Shown: positions 33,263 to 44,399, counted from the stretch's first letter. The stretch: 64,000 nt of DNA from Arion vulgaris (GCA_020796225.1 CM036753.1:64574865-64638864), one strand, 5' to 3'. The notes: a model not told the origin generated them from the sequence alone. Translations and numbers: made by a program.

Positions 33263-33770
33263 AAAAAGCTACCAGTACACAACTAATAAATTTATCAAAA
33301 TACATTCTTAAATGTACTCCATCACCAAAATAAGACTGATAACTGCCATAACCAAAAATGGAATGTATAAAATGATCAATTATGTGTTAATAATGTCATC
33401 TCATTTTCTTTAAGCCAAGTCTTCGCTATTGGCGACCCCTCAAGTCCTTGTATTCATTAGCTTGTAGACTAGAAAATATTAATAAACTTCTAAATGTTGG
33501 TGTTTGTAAGAAGTTAGTGTTTACATTTTATTAGAGCACTTTCCATACAAATTTGTATTATAAAAATTATTGTAGAAACCTCGCTTCTCTGCCTTTTAGC
33601 CAAGGTCAAAGTGAAGTGCCCAATGCTTGATCGCCCCAGAATGTGGAGCTTTCATATAGCAAATAGGCACATGCTTATAGATAAAAATGAGCTCACTCTT
33701 GTTATGGCACTGTGTGGTAGTCCCAATAATAATTTTCTTCAAGTGTGTAGAAACGTAGCATTAATGGACA
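33262..33770. other. No recognised feature
   Basis: AT-rich spacer. Confidence 0.3.
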
Positions 33771-33771
33771 T

Positions 33772-34012
33772 ATATAATGGGGTCTCTATGGAGACATTTG
33801 TATCTCAAAGTTGTAGGTTCAAATCTAGATCGTGTCATTCATATCGCATGTGCATTTATTTCATGGAGACCCCTAGGATTGTTGCTGGAGCTACAGAGCT
33901 CTTACTTTGTGCAACACTCAGCAGGTGACATGTAATTTCTACCGAAAGAGACAGAGTCATATGGGGAAACCAAGTTCAATGAAGTCAATCCGCCTTTAAA
34001 CCCTTTCCCGTC
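33772..34012 (+). mobile_element. SINE family 1 copy
   Basis: TGGGGTCTCTATGGAG head, GTAGGTTCAAATCTAGATCG, GAGACCCCTAGGATTGTTGC, TTACTTTGTGCAACACTC, GTCATATGGGGAAACCAAGT. Confidence 0.8.
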
Positions 34013-34424
34013 CACAAACAAGATATATTGAGCCAGTCATTTTAAAATGTTAGAAAATGCTAACTTATTATGAGGATGAAGAAAGTATTACATGTTTATA
34101 ACAAATTTGTTTACTAAAATATAAATAAAAATTACAATTAACAAAACTTTCACATGTTAGGCCATTATATATAAGTAAACTATGACCCACTGCCCTATAA
34201 TAGGCTGGTGACCTTTCCAAGTAAGTAGTAAAATATATAGTAAAACTAGATATAGTATTATTCTACAATTTTGTCAGTACAGGAAACTTCTTTGTATATT
34301 TCAACAGTGGTTTCCAACCTGTAAATAGATAATTGCTTTCTTATGATTCATGATATGCATGGAAAGTCCCCTTCTGATGGGAGTCATTCATTTGCGGTTA
34401 TGTCTATATATTTATGTATGTAGA

Positions 34425-34480
34425 AATTGCTTGAAGGCCTTATGTAACATAACAGTATCAAAGAAATATAATAATAATAT
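34425..34480 (+). pseudogene. LINE family B extreme 3' tail
   Basis: GAAATTGCTTGAAGGCCTTA TGTAACATAACAGTATCA, then (AAT)n, matches the last codons and tail of family B at 5750-5800. Confidence 0.65.
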
Positions 34481-34569
34481 TGATTTTCTGAACGAATTGA
34501 ATATAATAAAGTAAATTCATTTTTAATGATTTATTTCCCAAAATTATTTTGTAACAGGTTTTCGCCTGC

Positions 34570-34955
34570 ATTTTTCCCTTGGCAACATATGCTTGTGAGA
34601 CATGGAAAAGTGGCAAAGATCATTAATGTCTTTGAATGCAAATGCTACATAAGATACTTAGAATATCATAGACAAAAGAAGAACAAATGCTTCTGTTCTG
34701 GAACAGCTTGATATTAAAGAAAGTTGGCTATTAGAGAGCATAAAATCAAGGAAAATTAAATATTTCGGACACATCAAGCGATATGAGTGCATAGAGAAGA
34801 TAATTTTGGAGGGAATGGAAGAAGAATGAGAGGAAGAGCTAGATGATAGGTGCAAGATGTCGTCGATGATCTGAGAATGACTGCTGCTGATGCTGGTCAA
34901 CTTGCACAGAATAGAGAGTTTTCCTGACTGCTGTCATTAGAGCCAAGTTCCACCC
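34570..34955 (+). pseudogene. LINE family A 3' end
   Basis: Reads ECKCYIRYLEYHRQKK, VLEQLDIKESWLLESIKSRK, IKYFGHIKRYECIEKIILEG, then decayed RGRARR..QDVVDDLRMTAA DAGQLAQNREF. Close to 57960-58260 and 62215-62400. Confidence 0.8.
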
Positions 34956-34957
34956 GA

Positions 34958-35208
34958 GTGGTTACCGGGCCCAAATATGGGGTGTAAAGAATAGAACCAC
35001 TGTTACCATCCATGCATGTCGTAAGAGGCGACTAAGGAGGTTTGGCTAAAATCGGATGCACATGTCCTAAACCTGTAGAAGTCTGCGTTTAGGGCCTACC
35101 AAACCAATGTGCAACATATACATGTTCTTGGCAAAGATCAAACATATCACAAAGAGCGATTAAAATTGGTTGTAAAGAATGAACACAAAGAAGAAGAAGT
35201 AGAAAAGA
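34958..35208 (+). mobile_element. SINE family 3b copy (variant body)
   Basis: Shares CATGTCGTAAGAGGCGACTA with family 3. The second half is different: AGGGCCTACCAAACCAATGT, ACATGTTCTTGGCAAAGATC, AAACATATCACAAAGAGCG, then GAAGAAGAAG. The same variant occurs in reverse at 56878. Confidence 0.8.
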
Positions 35209-35504
35209 GTCAAGTTCGGAAGGAGAAGCTACATGATGATGATAAGGATTCACCTGGTAATAATACCTTTTTACAAGACTATTCTTTTTTTAAAATAAAT
35301 ATTTTAGAACTTCAAGATACTTGCAGCAGAGAAATTATCAGAAATCTCTGTGTTAAAAATGTAGGTCATTTTGTGTTAGAAACACTTGTAGACAAAGTAC
35401 ACATGTACTTTTTTCGATTAACTTTTTTCTCATCATTTCTATACACAATGCATATCGATGAATCCCTCTTACTAATCTCAGATTGAGAGAGATGGGTGCC
35501 AATA

Positions 35505-35672
35505 TTGGTGCAGACTGAAAAGAATGATGTACCAAATATACAAAGAGATTGATTAATCAACATCAAACTGGTGTGTTGGGTAGCTGGGTGCTGCAGGATT
35601 TGCTGAGGTGGAGATCAGAGCACCTACAGATGTGTCTGGAGTGCTATGATGATAGTTCTCATATAACTGATC
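35505..35672 (+). pseudogene. LINE family E 3' end
   Basis: RLINQHQTGVLGSWVLQDLL RWRSEHLQMCLEC, then ATGATGATAGTTCTCATATA ACTGAT. Same end as 57405-57592, 36855-37035 (minus) and 53393-53475. Confidence 0.8.
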
Positions 35673-35684
35673 AGTAGGCTTGAT

Positions 35685-35915
35685 TATTGGTTACTGAATC
35701 GATGACATTGCGCTCTGGACAGATCCATAAGTGCTCAGTCTCCCCCAACAGATGTCGAAGAGTATGCATACTGATGGTTCCAGTGACTCGCTGGTTAAAC
35801 ACACTCCTCACTCTACCTCTTATTGTTCCAATTCTAATTGTACTACAGGTAATTCCAAACTCCTTAAATTGCTGGATCGATTCAACATCTATTTTAGTGT
35901 CTTCATCAGTTTACA
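35685..35915 (-). pseudogene. LINE family E-like 3' end
   Basis: The complement reads DEDTKIDVESIQQFKEFGIT, RGRVRSVFNQRVTGTISMHT, LRHLLGETEHLWICPE. Parallel copies at 47215-47445 and 38958-39140. Confidence 0.75.
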
Positions 35916-36234
35916 ATTATATACATTACCATCAGTATTTTAAAATGAAATGCAGGCAAAACTATTAAGCTTAACTACAGTTAAAACATTTATATTCAAA
36001 TCAGGTTTAAAAAGTTATTAAGCAAAAAAACAGAAGAAAAACATGTTCAAAGTAAGATCGCATAAAACTGAGGAACAAAAACAGAAATATAATAAATTTT
36101 AACATGTACTTCCAAATAATCAAGATCATAGAGCAAAACAAATGGTAACAAATATATGATTATGGGCAGTTCTACATATATATTGTAGCAAAATGAAATT
36201 TTCAATCAACATATTGTTAGAAGAGAGAAAACAT

Positions 36235-36345
36235 CAAAAACAAAGTACTGTAGTTTTTAAAAACAATAACATTACACAGCAACGTTTCCACCAAAGGCTT
36301 TTGAAGAGAAGAACCAAAAAAAGGCAATGAAGCAATATTAATGAG
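36235..36345 (-). repeat. Single arm of the fold-back repeat family
   Basis: CAAAGTACTGTAGTTTTTAA AAACAATAACATTACACAGC AACGTTTCCACCAAAGGCTT resembles one arm at 20563-20699. The complement contains the GGTGGAAACGTTGC core. Confidence 0.6.
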
Positions 36346-36757
36346 TAATGTACTGTTACAAAGGCAAAATTGTAATTCATATTGTTATAATTTAATACAA
36401 AACAAACTGTAAACGTAATATTTAGTAATTTAAAAAACTGGAATTATTCTTACAGAAATCAGATGCACCATATTAGAGAATAAGAATGTGAACAAAGGTA
36501 GCATATCTGTGCATCCAGATTAATTGTCATTAGTGCCTCATGTACAACCAAGCTATGATGCCAGTCAACATCCCCACCCGACTCTCCTTTCAACTCTCAT
36601 CCCTATCAAAGTGACAAGCTGTTACCCAAACATAGTATAGTTTTGACATGCCCCAGTCAATGGATTTTTACCAGGTGCATCCAGGACCACAAGATCAGAT
36701 TTATATGAATATAGATGTATTAACAGCTTTGCAGGAGAAGAGAGCTGGAGGCTGATA
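36345..36757. other. No recognised feature
   Basis: AT-rich; no coding or repeat assignment. Confidence 0.3.
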
Positions 36758-37245
36758 TTAACTCTTTCCAAGGGGAGTTATTTCCTCAATTTTTAAGCAG
36801 TTAATTCAAGGAGGTAAAAAAAAAAAAGATTCCATTTACTCGTCAATAAATAAACATATCAGTTATATGAGGACTATCATCATAGCACTCCGGACATGTC
36901 CATAGGTGCTCCGATCTCCGCCTCAGCAAATCCAGCAGCGTCCAGCGACCTAACATGCCAGTTCGATGTTGATTAATCAATCTCTTTGCATATTTAGTAT
37001 GTCGTTCTCTTCGGGCTGCACCAATATTGACACCTATCATATATATATTATTATATATGAAATTGAAGAAAACTGGACAACCTAATAGAATAACAAGGTT
37101 GAAAAATAGTAGAAGTAAAACAGTAGAAGTAAAACTAGAAAGACTTCTTATAAGGGAGCAACTCTATGGCGCAGTGTGCAGCTGATAGCGTGCAACTGAC
37201 TTCTGCTGTGGCACAGTGTGCGGCTTAAAGCGTGGAAAGAGTTCA
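36758..37245 (+). mobile_element. TTAA-flanked MITE, family B, carrying a nested LINE
   Basis: Starts TTAACTCTTTCCA and ends GCGTGGAAAGAGTTCA (mutated TTAA). Shares ATTTCCTCAATTTTTAAGCA, CTGGACAACCTAATAGAATA, AAAACTAGAAAGACTTCTTA and GCGCAGTGTGC with 42165-42481 and 46036-46346. A family E LINE end sits in its internal TA tract. Confidence 0.8.
36855..37035 (-). pseudogene. LINE family E 3' end nested in a MITE
   Basis: The complement reads MIGVNIGAARRERHTKYAKR LINQHRTGMLGRWTLLDLLR RRSEHLWTCPECYDDSPHIT D, the best-preserved family E end in the window. It is bounded on both sides by the MITE's AAACATAT / ATATATATTATTATATA tract. Confidence 0.85.
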
Positions 37246-37379
37246 AAGGATAGGTAAAACATGGAAAGAGTTGGAAGGGATACAAGAAGAGGAAGAGCTG
37301 GAAGAAGTTTGTTGACCTTGCTCGCTGGGATTTGAAAGGTGAAGAAAACATACCTGGGGAGAATTTTTTCAGCAAATGG

Positions 37380-37890
37380 AAGAATAACTAATGAAATTCA
37401 ACACAGATGCAACAAAGCAAATCAAATGATAGGGCAAATGGCGCCAATTTTAAGATGCAAACCGTCACCATGAACACAAAAAGCAATGTTCAACAATCTT
37501 TCTCCCCACACTATGTTACCAGTGCCAAACCTGGACGCTGACAACAACGATAGAAGAAAACTAGTCACGACAGAGATGAAGTGTCTACACAGAATGCTGG
37601 GTGTAACAAGAAGACACCGGTTGAGAAATGAAGACATCGGAAAAGTGGTACAACATCAGTACTAGACTTTATCAGAAACAACAAATTAAATGGTTGGTCA
37701 GTAAGCAGATTACCATCAGACAGTCACCCCAAAGAGCAATGCTGCTCGATACAATGGTACAAAGCAAAAGGCGACCAAAGATGGACCTCAGAGATAACAG
37801 AGGTGCAAAGAGACTATCTACGAACGCATACTAGGCCGTTTGAAATCTCTTCCTGACCTGACGCTGTGAGGCATACAGGATTCGAGAAGA
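37380..37890 (+). pseudogene. LINE C-terminal fragment
   Basis: Frame pieces read CNKANQMIGQMAPI, LCYQCQTWTLT, RKLVTTEMKCLHRMLGVTRR HRLRNEDIGKV, QQIKWLVSKQI and ILGRLKSLPDLTL. RT thumb and tail with frameshifts. Confidence 0.7.
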
Positions 37891-38280
37891 AAGAAAGAAA
37901 AGAGAAAGCTTTGCAGGATTATATAGTTAATGAGACTTTGGAACAAGAAGAATAAATATTTTATTATGAAGCATAAAAGCTCAGTCTCAATAGAATCACA
38001 TCTCAGCTTTGTGCCATTTACAAAACTATATTAAATATATACTTTTGGAGGTTAATTTTGTCTAACTTAACAATATACAAGTTACTGAAATTGTAAATAA
38101 ACATTTGTGAAAATCTATAAAGTTCTCAAATTTATTGAAAATAGTTCAATTTAAAAATAAATGTAGGACAATATTTTGAATTGGTATATTCTAGTGAAAA
38201 AATATCATTATTTGTATGAAACAAATTTATTTTTTATTGCTTTCCGATTTTGAAAATATAGTGCACTTCATCATGAAATG
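37890..38280. other. No recognised feature
   Basis: Very AT-rich spacer. Confidence 0.3.
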
Positions 38281-38281
38281 A

Positions 38282-38570
38282 AAATGAAAATCGTGGCATA
38301 TCCTAAAGTACGTAGCCATCAACCACAGTAAACGGAGGCGTGGATTTTCTAGGCACCACTTATACGTCAGTAGTTTGCCACTGCTTTCTGAACGGTGAGG
38401 TCTATTTTTATCTTTTGTAAAATCCCACAGAAACGAATTTGTTTCCAAATTTGTCCACCGTGGGGTTTGAACCAATACGCTAGGTTCGTGATCGATCTCA
38501 CTACGCTTGAGATACAGAGCGCTCACAAAAGTTAATTGCATATCCTTTACAGGACTTTGCATATCAACCC
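38282..38570 (-). mobile_element. SINE family 4 copy (tRNA-like head at right)
   Basis: CATATCCTAAAGTACGTAGC, CATCAACCACAGTAAACGG, CAGTAGTTTGCCACTGCTTT, AACGAATTTGTTTCCAAATT and GGGGTTTGAACC (B-box complement). Confidence 0.8.
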
Positions 38571-38571
38571 C

Positions 38572-38768
38572 AGCTTTCTAACGCTGTTTGTGATTTTCTA
38601 GGCATTATTACGTTCAGTAGTTTGCCATTGCTTTCTGAGCGGGTGGTGCCATCGTACTTTTGTAAAAATCCACGCGAAGCAATTTGCAACAAACTGTCCA
38701 TAGCGTCATTCAAACTCAGAACGCCGGGTTAATAGACCGAGTCACTATCCCTAAGCCACAGACGCCAC
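38572..38768 (-). mobile_element. SINE family 4 copy, variant
   Basis: TTACGTTCAGTAGTTTGCCA, TTGCTTTCTGAGCGGGTGGT, ATCCACGCGAAGCAATTTGC and CCGGGTTAATAGACCGAGTC. The sense counterpart lies at 61785-61990. Confidence 0.8.
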
Positions 38769-38808
38769 ATACATGGATCAAAGGCTGTAAAATATTCTTT
38801 ATTATTAG

Positions 38809-38956
38809 TTAACCCTTTCACCCTTCTGAGCTGATACATGGCTCATGGTACTTTTTCATAAGACGCATTGCCAGTATGCTGGCTAAATTAGTATACATTA
38901 CAATATAAATCCGTCCCATGAGTAAAAGAAAAACAATTACAGACTCAAAGGGTTAA
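38809..38956. mobile_element. TTAA-flanked MITE, family A (148 bp)
   Basis: TTAACCCTTTCACCC ... ACTCAAAGGGTTAA with exact TTAA at both ends. Internal GCCAGTATGCTGGCT and AGTATACATTACAATATAAA match the copies at 11881 and 51007. Confidence 0.88.
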
Positions 38957-38957
38957 T

Positions 38958-39140
38958 GAGCTGATGTCATAGCACTTCGGACAGATTCCTAGTCATTTAG
39001 TCTTCCCCAGCAGATGTAGAAGGCTATATGTAGTGTTGATTTTTGTTGCTTGTTGGTTAAACACACTCTTTAGTCTGTTCTTTAGATGCTCAGTCCTACT
39101 CTTACAACTTTTGATATCAAAATACTTTCAATGTTGTATA
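38958..39140 (-). pseudogene. LINE family E-like 3' end
   Basis: GTCATAGCACTTCGGACAGA, TTCCCCAGCAGATGTAGAAG and TTGGTTAAACACACTCTTTA parallel 35700-35815 in reverse. Confidence 0.65.
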
Positions 39141-39424
39141 GATTTACCATCAATTGTCATGTTCTCAGACATCCGCTGAACAATCAAAGTATGTTTCTTT
39201 TATTCATTTTAATATCCAGACTATATGTGTTTTTGATGCCTGTTTTCCTATTGCTGTGAACACTAGTTTGCCCTGGACGGTAGGTAGATCCTCTAAGTCT
39301 CTGACAGTTGGAAACATATATAGACATTATCCACTTGTAATACTTCAATATGTTGTTTTGGACCTTCTGTGTGTCAATTGTTTACATAATTTGTTGTTTA
39401 TTATTGCCTGCTTATAGCTTTATT

Positions 39425-39613
39425 TAATGGGTGGCTAAATGTTTAAGCCCTTGCCTCACGTTCTGAAGATTGTGCGCTCGAATCCCAATCATGTTTTTCT
39501 GTTCACGAGTGCATTTTTTCCAGAGAACCCTAGGATTGTTGACGGAGCTAAGAAGTTTGTGCTTTGTACAATACTCTCTGCAGGTGGCATGCCATTTCTG
39601 CTAGCCATATGGG
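39425..39613 (+). mobile_element. SINE family 1 copy
   Basis: GGGTGGCTAAATGTTTAAGC (A-box), GCGCTCGAATCCC (B-box), CCAGAGAACCCTAGGATTGT, TGTGCTTTGTACAATACTCT, CAGGTGGCATGCCATTTCTG. Confidence 0.85.
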
Positions 39614-39615
39614 GT

Positions 39616-39900
39616 AAAAGAGAGCCGCGGTAGCGTAGTTGTTAGTGAACTCGCTTCTCAAGGCTGGTGGTCCGGGTTCAACTCTTGCAGTTGGTGTAGA
39701 ATTTTTCCCGACCGTGACGGCTCTCAGGTCGACCCAGCCTTAACTGGGTACCAGACATGCTCTGGGAAAGTAAAGGCGGCCGGTGTGATGCTGACCATAT
39801 CACCCATCATGTGCCGGCGGTCAATGCATAATACAGGCCTAACACTGTATTGCCCTATATACCACAAGGTATGTAAGGGTTCCTTTACTTTTTTAACTTA
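39616..39900 (+). mobile_element. SINE family 2 copy, best preserved
   Basis: Head GAGCCGCGGTAGCGTAGTTG TTAGTGAACTCGC with B-box GGGTTCAACTC. Body CTCTCAGGTCGACCCAGCCT, AACTGGGTACCAGACATGCT, GGCGGCCGGTGTGATGCTGA, CACAAGGTATGTAAGGGTTC, T-rich tail. Inserted at the very end of a family 1 SINE. Confidence 0.9.
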
Positions 39901-41270
39901 CTATATGGGGTAAACTCTGGTACTGTGGTTGATCCTTCAGCTCTAGACCATTTAAACGTTATTTAAATATTATAATGTTTTCTGCTACGGTATTAAACTG
40001 CACCGTTGATAAAGTCTTCAAAACTATAAAAATATGTCACATATAAAACTGTACTTCTAAATTTAGCATAAAGGCAAAGCATGAAGCATATATTATTGAG
40101 TTTTCAATATAATTCAATTGAGAAAATAGATGCTCAGTCCCTTTCATCAACTGAAAGTATGAGCAATATAGCTATCACACAGCATTTGTGACAATGATTC
40201 ACAGAAATTGACTATTCAAGGAAAGGAACCATGCAATTATTTACTAATCCAGCTCAGTTGATAATTAATTAATTCTTGACATAACAAATCTAATGATTAG
40301 AAATATTAATATTGTAGTATTAAACCTATTTGTTCTAATTTCTAATAGTAGTACATCACTTCAGAAACTTGTGGTTGCTGTTTCAGTTTTGCAAGTACAT
40401 TTTACTCTTATATAAAATATATTACACCTCCATTCTTTATAATTTCTACAAAATTTGAGTGCATGTTACGTGTTTATATACAATTATGAATTTTATTTAC
40501 GCACTGACACTAAAGTCTAGAAGTCTTGCTTACGCTATGATAAGTTACTAAACTGAGACTTATTAGTCAATTATATGTTACAGCTGCTGTTGTTAGCAAG
40601 TGCATATATTTTACAGAATAATCTTGCATCTTGTTGATACCCACAGACCAAATAAATATTCTGTAAACTTCAAGTTCGTTATTTTCTAATTTTTTCTAGC
40701 AAATAAGACAAGTAAATTTACTGTATGCAGTATGAGAGATATAATGTGTTAACAATATGAATATAAATAAAGCAGGAGCACAAGTCTAATAATGTGGACA
40801 GGAAATTAAAAGACGGGGGGTACAGTAAGTACAATATACAGCATTTACCATTAGCCATTTTCAATAACAGGATTTTATGTAGCAAATTCTCACCACTTGA
40901 TTTCATTATGCTCGACGGAAGTGAGCAAGAAAAAAAATGGAAAGTCGAGCAAGCATGGGTTTTGTATCCCTGTGACACTGCAATGTCCAAAACAGACGTT
41001 AAAAATGACCAAAAGATTTCAACTGTCATCTGGACTATATACATGTACAGGGGTACATGTCTCGACATGCAAATATTTGGAGCCATTTAAAGTAGAATTC
41101 CTGTTTGGTTCTATGTTTTGAATGTAACTTCTTTGTCAGTTTTGTTAGCTGGCATCATCAACTGCAGTTCTGTTGTGTCCTGAAAGGGATTATTATTATT
41201 TGTATTAAAATGACATTTTCACAACTTTCTACAAACACAATCAAAGCAGTACACAAGACAAGAAAATTAT
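39900..41270. other. No gene recognised
   Basis: AT-rich. A 98-codon frame (40794-41090, FNNRILCSKFSPLDFIMLDG) has no recognisable domain and no supporting splice context. Confidence 0.3.
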
Positions 41271-41272
41271 AA

Positions 41273-41600
41273 CTATCCATTCCCTATCCCTGTTTTGCCT
41301 TTTAACACCAAGTCAAAAGAAAGCCACTTGAGATTATGGGGTTCCTTATGCACTTTGTACAAGGTGGAATTTAGTGTCTTGGATTTTCTGCCATTCCACC
41401 ATTTACGTAGTCTTCTGTTGCCGTTGTATCTGAGTGCTAGTGATTTTTGTGGGAGAATGTCTTGTGGTAACTTTGATGCGTGTCTGAACCATGTGACCTG
41501 TTGTTTCTTAATGTATTGTAGTAGCTGCAAGGGTCCCACTATTTTTCTGATTTCTTCGTTTCTAATTTGATCTCTTCTTGTTACATTTAGAATTATAACT
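41273..41600 (-). pseudogene. LINE C-terminal fragment (TRRDxIRNEEIRK type)
   Basis: Frame reads TRRDQIRNEEIRKIVGPLQL, LQYIKKQQVTWFRHASKLPQ, RYNGNRRLRKWWNGRKSKTL. This is the RDxIRNExIR...YIKxxQxxWFGH block and GRPRxRW end of RT proteins. Confidence 0.8.
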
Positions 41601-41811
41601 AAGAATACAAAATGAGAAATAAGTAACATGTCATAAGATACTGTTAGGAACTATACGAGTGAGAATTCAAAATGTCTAGAGCAAAGAGATGCAGATCCAG
41701 TTACTGCATTTTTAGTACAGACTGATCAAGTAAGCTTAGGAAAGGGCGATTGATTTTAGAATACAATCATATGCTAAGAATCAAGTCTGTCATCTTTAAG
41801 ATGTAACAGTT

Positions 41812-41965
41812 TCAGTTTCAATTTGCAATATCTTCATTGCACTCCAGACATGTCCATAGGTGCTTCGATCTCCTTCTCAATGTCTTCAAATAGCGTCCAG
41901 CAACTGACCATACCAGTTCGATTTTGATAGATGAGCCTACTCATATACATGTTGTGCTGTTCTTT
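41812..41965 (-). pseudogene. LINE family E 3' end
   Basis: CTTCATTGCACTCCAGACAT GTCCATAGGTGCTTCGATCT and CATACCAGTTCGATTTTGAT match the complement of the SEHLWTCPE / NQHRTGM region. Confidence 0.7.
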
Positions 41966-42164
41966 TCTGGCCACTATGATCTTCAATCACAGCTCTTGCA
42001 ATCTAGCAGTTGACGTAGATTGGTTTAAATGAAAATTCTCTTGCTGCACACTATGAGCGCATTCATAATGTCAAGATGTAACAGATGGTGTTAAAAACTG
42101 TCACTTCTGTATCAAACTTAACGTCCACAATTGTAGATGTGAAGCACTTTCTCACTGACACAGC

Positions 42165-42358
42165 TTAACCATTTCCACGCTTTAAGCCACACACTGCGCC
42201 ACGGCGGAAGTCCGTTGCAAGCTATTAGCCGCACACCGCGCCATAGAGTTGCTTCCCTTACAAGATGTCTTTCTAGTTTTACTTCTACTGTTTTATTTAT
42301 ACTACTTTTCAACCTTGTTATTCTATTGGGTTGTCCAGTTGTCTTCAATTTAGTATAT

Positions 42359-42395
<37 letters not shown>

Positions 42396-42481
42396 TATTG
42401 ACAAGTTTTGTTGTTGTTTTTAACCTCCCTTGAATTTACTGCTTAAAAATTGAGGAAATAACTTCGTGTGGAAAGAGTTAA
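42165..42481 (-). mobile_element. TTAA-flanked MITE, family B
   Basis: Exact TTAA at 42165-42168 and 42478-42481; termini CCATTTCCACGC and GTGTGGAAAGAG. Shares GCGCCATAGAGTTGCTTCCC, CTTTCTAGTTTTACTTCTAC, CAACCTTGTTATTCTATTGG and CTTAAAAATTGAGGAAATAA with the other two copies. Internal (TA)n at 42359-42393. Confidence 0.85.
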
Positions 42482-42544
42482 TGGTCCATTAGGATTAAAA
42501 AAAACCACCATTCCAATAGTGAGATTTCAGAAAAAGTGCTACAT

Positions 42545-42812
42545 TTAGTGAGAGCTGTGAATGTGTAGTGGATAGTGCACTTTCTTTGTATCTTGTGGTC
42601 CCAGGATTCAAATCCACAGTTGTGGTGACAGTATTTCTATCATTAAGATTCTCAGGTCAACTCATCCTCAACAGAGTACTACAAAAACACTGGGAAGTAA
42701 AAGTGACTGGTGTGATGGTGGTTACATGATGATGACTACATCATTCAATTCTGTATCATTGGTCAAAATAAAATATGAGCCTAACTCCACATTTCATGAA
42801 AATGGGCTCTTT
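42545..42812 (+). mobile_element. SINE family 2 copy, decayed
   Basis: GAATGTGTAGTGGATAGTGC, GTCCCAGGATTCAAATCCAC, TTCTCAGGTCAACTCATCCT, CAACAGAGTACTACAAAAAC, then TTCATGAAAATGGGCTCTTT. Confidence 0.65.
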
Positions 42813-42954
42813 TGTAAATTAGTACACAGATTAAGCCAACATTCATATGAAGAAGTATTTAATAAGCAAAAGATACAAATAAAAAGTAAAATATATTTTT
42901 TTTGACATTCTGGAGCTGCAACATGCAGGTGAACAAATGGACAAAATTTTATAT

Positions 42955-42990
42955 ATACATACATACATTATATATATATATATATATTTA
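42955..42990. repeat. (TA)n / ATACATACAT microsatellite
   Basis: Short mixed AT dinucleotide run directly before a family 3 SINE. Confidence 0.8.
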
Positions 42991-43011
42991 TGTATACAGG
43001 CAATATTTATA

Positions 43012-43340
43012 TATTGCCTGTGTGCTGCCAGGGCCCTGCAAGGGGTGCAAAGAATAGTAACACTGCAACCTACAAGGCATGCTGTAAGAGGCAACTAAGG
43101 TAGGGGCCTAGGGAAACTACCCTAGTAAATAAAAGCATCGCAGAAATTGGATGTACATGTCTACTTGTAGGCTCCTAACTGGCACACTGTACAATCACTC
43201 TTAGGCACAGATCACATACAAATCACAAAGAGTGGGTTAACGGATATGGAGTGTTTGAAGAAGAACCATTGGTCAAAGAAAAATATGAGCCTAACTCCTC
43301 GCTCTCCATAATATTCCAAGGTATGAAAATGGATGCTTTA
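43012..43340 (+). mobile_element. SINE family 3 copy followed by a SINE family 2 3' part
   Basis: GGGGTGCAAAGAATAGTAAC, ACAAGGCATGCTGTAAGAGG, TAGGGGCCTAGGGAAACTAC, TGTCTACTTGTAGGCTCCTA, GAGTGTTTGAAGAAGAA (to about 43264). Then CATTGGTCAAAGAAAAATAT GAGCCTAACTCC and CCAAGGTATGAAAATGG, as at 42755-42800. Confidence 0.75.
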
Positions 43341-43985
43341 CGTTTTCTCTGTTTACAGTATTTAAAGTTGACACTACATTTCTACAAATATGTTAAATGC
43401 CAGGGTACTTTCAAGAGTTGGTCTTTCAAGCATGTACACAATATATATAGTTGACAGTGTCTGAAGACACATTTCTTGAGCAAGATTGTGTAGTGAATCA
43501 TGGCATAGGCTAAATATTAGAGATCAATGCTGAATCTTTCAACAATCTAGTCAGACTAACTTACTTAGACATTCTCTAGAGCAAAGTAAAGGGTATCAAT
43601 GTCACATTACACATATATATAAGTCTGAGAACATTTCCGCAGTATATGGATGTATAGCATAAATATAAGATAAATCTAACAACAAAATCAGATAACATCA
43701 GATAGAAAAATATAGGCATCCTGCAAGACAAGAACATCAAGGAACATTGGTGCATAAACATCATGTCCCAGAAACCGAAATATTTTGATTACATTTCACA
43801 TGACTGGTTTGGAGAGAACAGTAAAGAGAACAAGGTTCCTGAAAGACAAGACAGGGGACAATCAAGAAAAAAAACCGTGGCAACAGGACATTTAAGAACA
43901 CTTGAGAATGATATTGAAGAAGGTGGAGAACTTGCTCAAGACTGACAATTTTTTAAGTGGGCTGTGAGGATACAGATGTTCGTCA
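43340..43985. other. No gene recognised
   Basis: AT-rich; the frame at 43763-43945 (KENKVPERQDRGQSRKK) vaguely recalls a LINE tail but is not assignable. The missing end of the GPCR tail might lie here but was not seen. Confidence 0.3.
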
Positions 43986-44235
43986 TCATCATTCATCATT
44001 GGTCTCTTTGTCTCAGGAGACAATAAGTTTTATGTCACGTAGTATGTTCTGCGCTGAATCGCATCATTTCTTGTGGTTGGAATGGCCTATTCTGGAGTGG
44101 CAATCCTTGCCACAGTTGCTGCAGGTAAGACTGGAGACTGGAGCTGATACACAGGATGCTCTTTCTGCGTTCTCTTTTGCCTTCATATGTGATAGTATTT
44201 TTCTTCTTTTCTTTTTGATGTTCTTCAAAGGACAT
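43985..44235 (-). pseudogene. LINE C-terminal end with C2H2 finger (TCSNCGKDCHSRIG)
   Basis: The complement reads KAKENAERASCVSAPVSSLT CSNCGKDCHSRIGHSNHKK-stop, a CX2C...HX3H-like finger that closes an RT protein. Sequence differs from the finger of family F. Confidence 0.7.
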
Positions 44236-44324
44236 ACGAAATAAGATAATAGTTGATAGATTCTACATTTTGTTGGGCAACAGTTTCAAATCGTCAAATA
44301 TGTTTTCAGTTGCTCTTTTTCATT

Positions 44325-44398
44325 GTATTATTTCCTTGATAAAGGCCTTATGGTCAAAATGATGATTTAGTCTTTTGATCTACTTAAGTAACAAGAGC
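44325..44398 (+). repeat. Single arm of the fold-back repeat family
   Basis: TCCTTGATAAAGGCCTTATG GTCAAAATGATGATTTAG resembles the GATAAAGAACTTTTGGTCAA AACG arm at 20790. Confidence 0.5.
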
Positions 44399-44399
44399 A

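Noticed and set aside
39620..39690. Possible tRNA gene at the family 2 head
   Set aside because: Same reason: recurrent tRNA-derived SINE with a non-tRNA body and T-rich tail.
40718..41090. Overlapping frames of about 100-120 codons on both strands
   Set aside because: Neither has a recognisable domain. The overlap on opposite strands and the AT-rich composition suggest chance.
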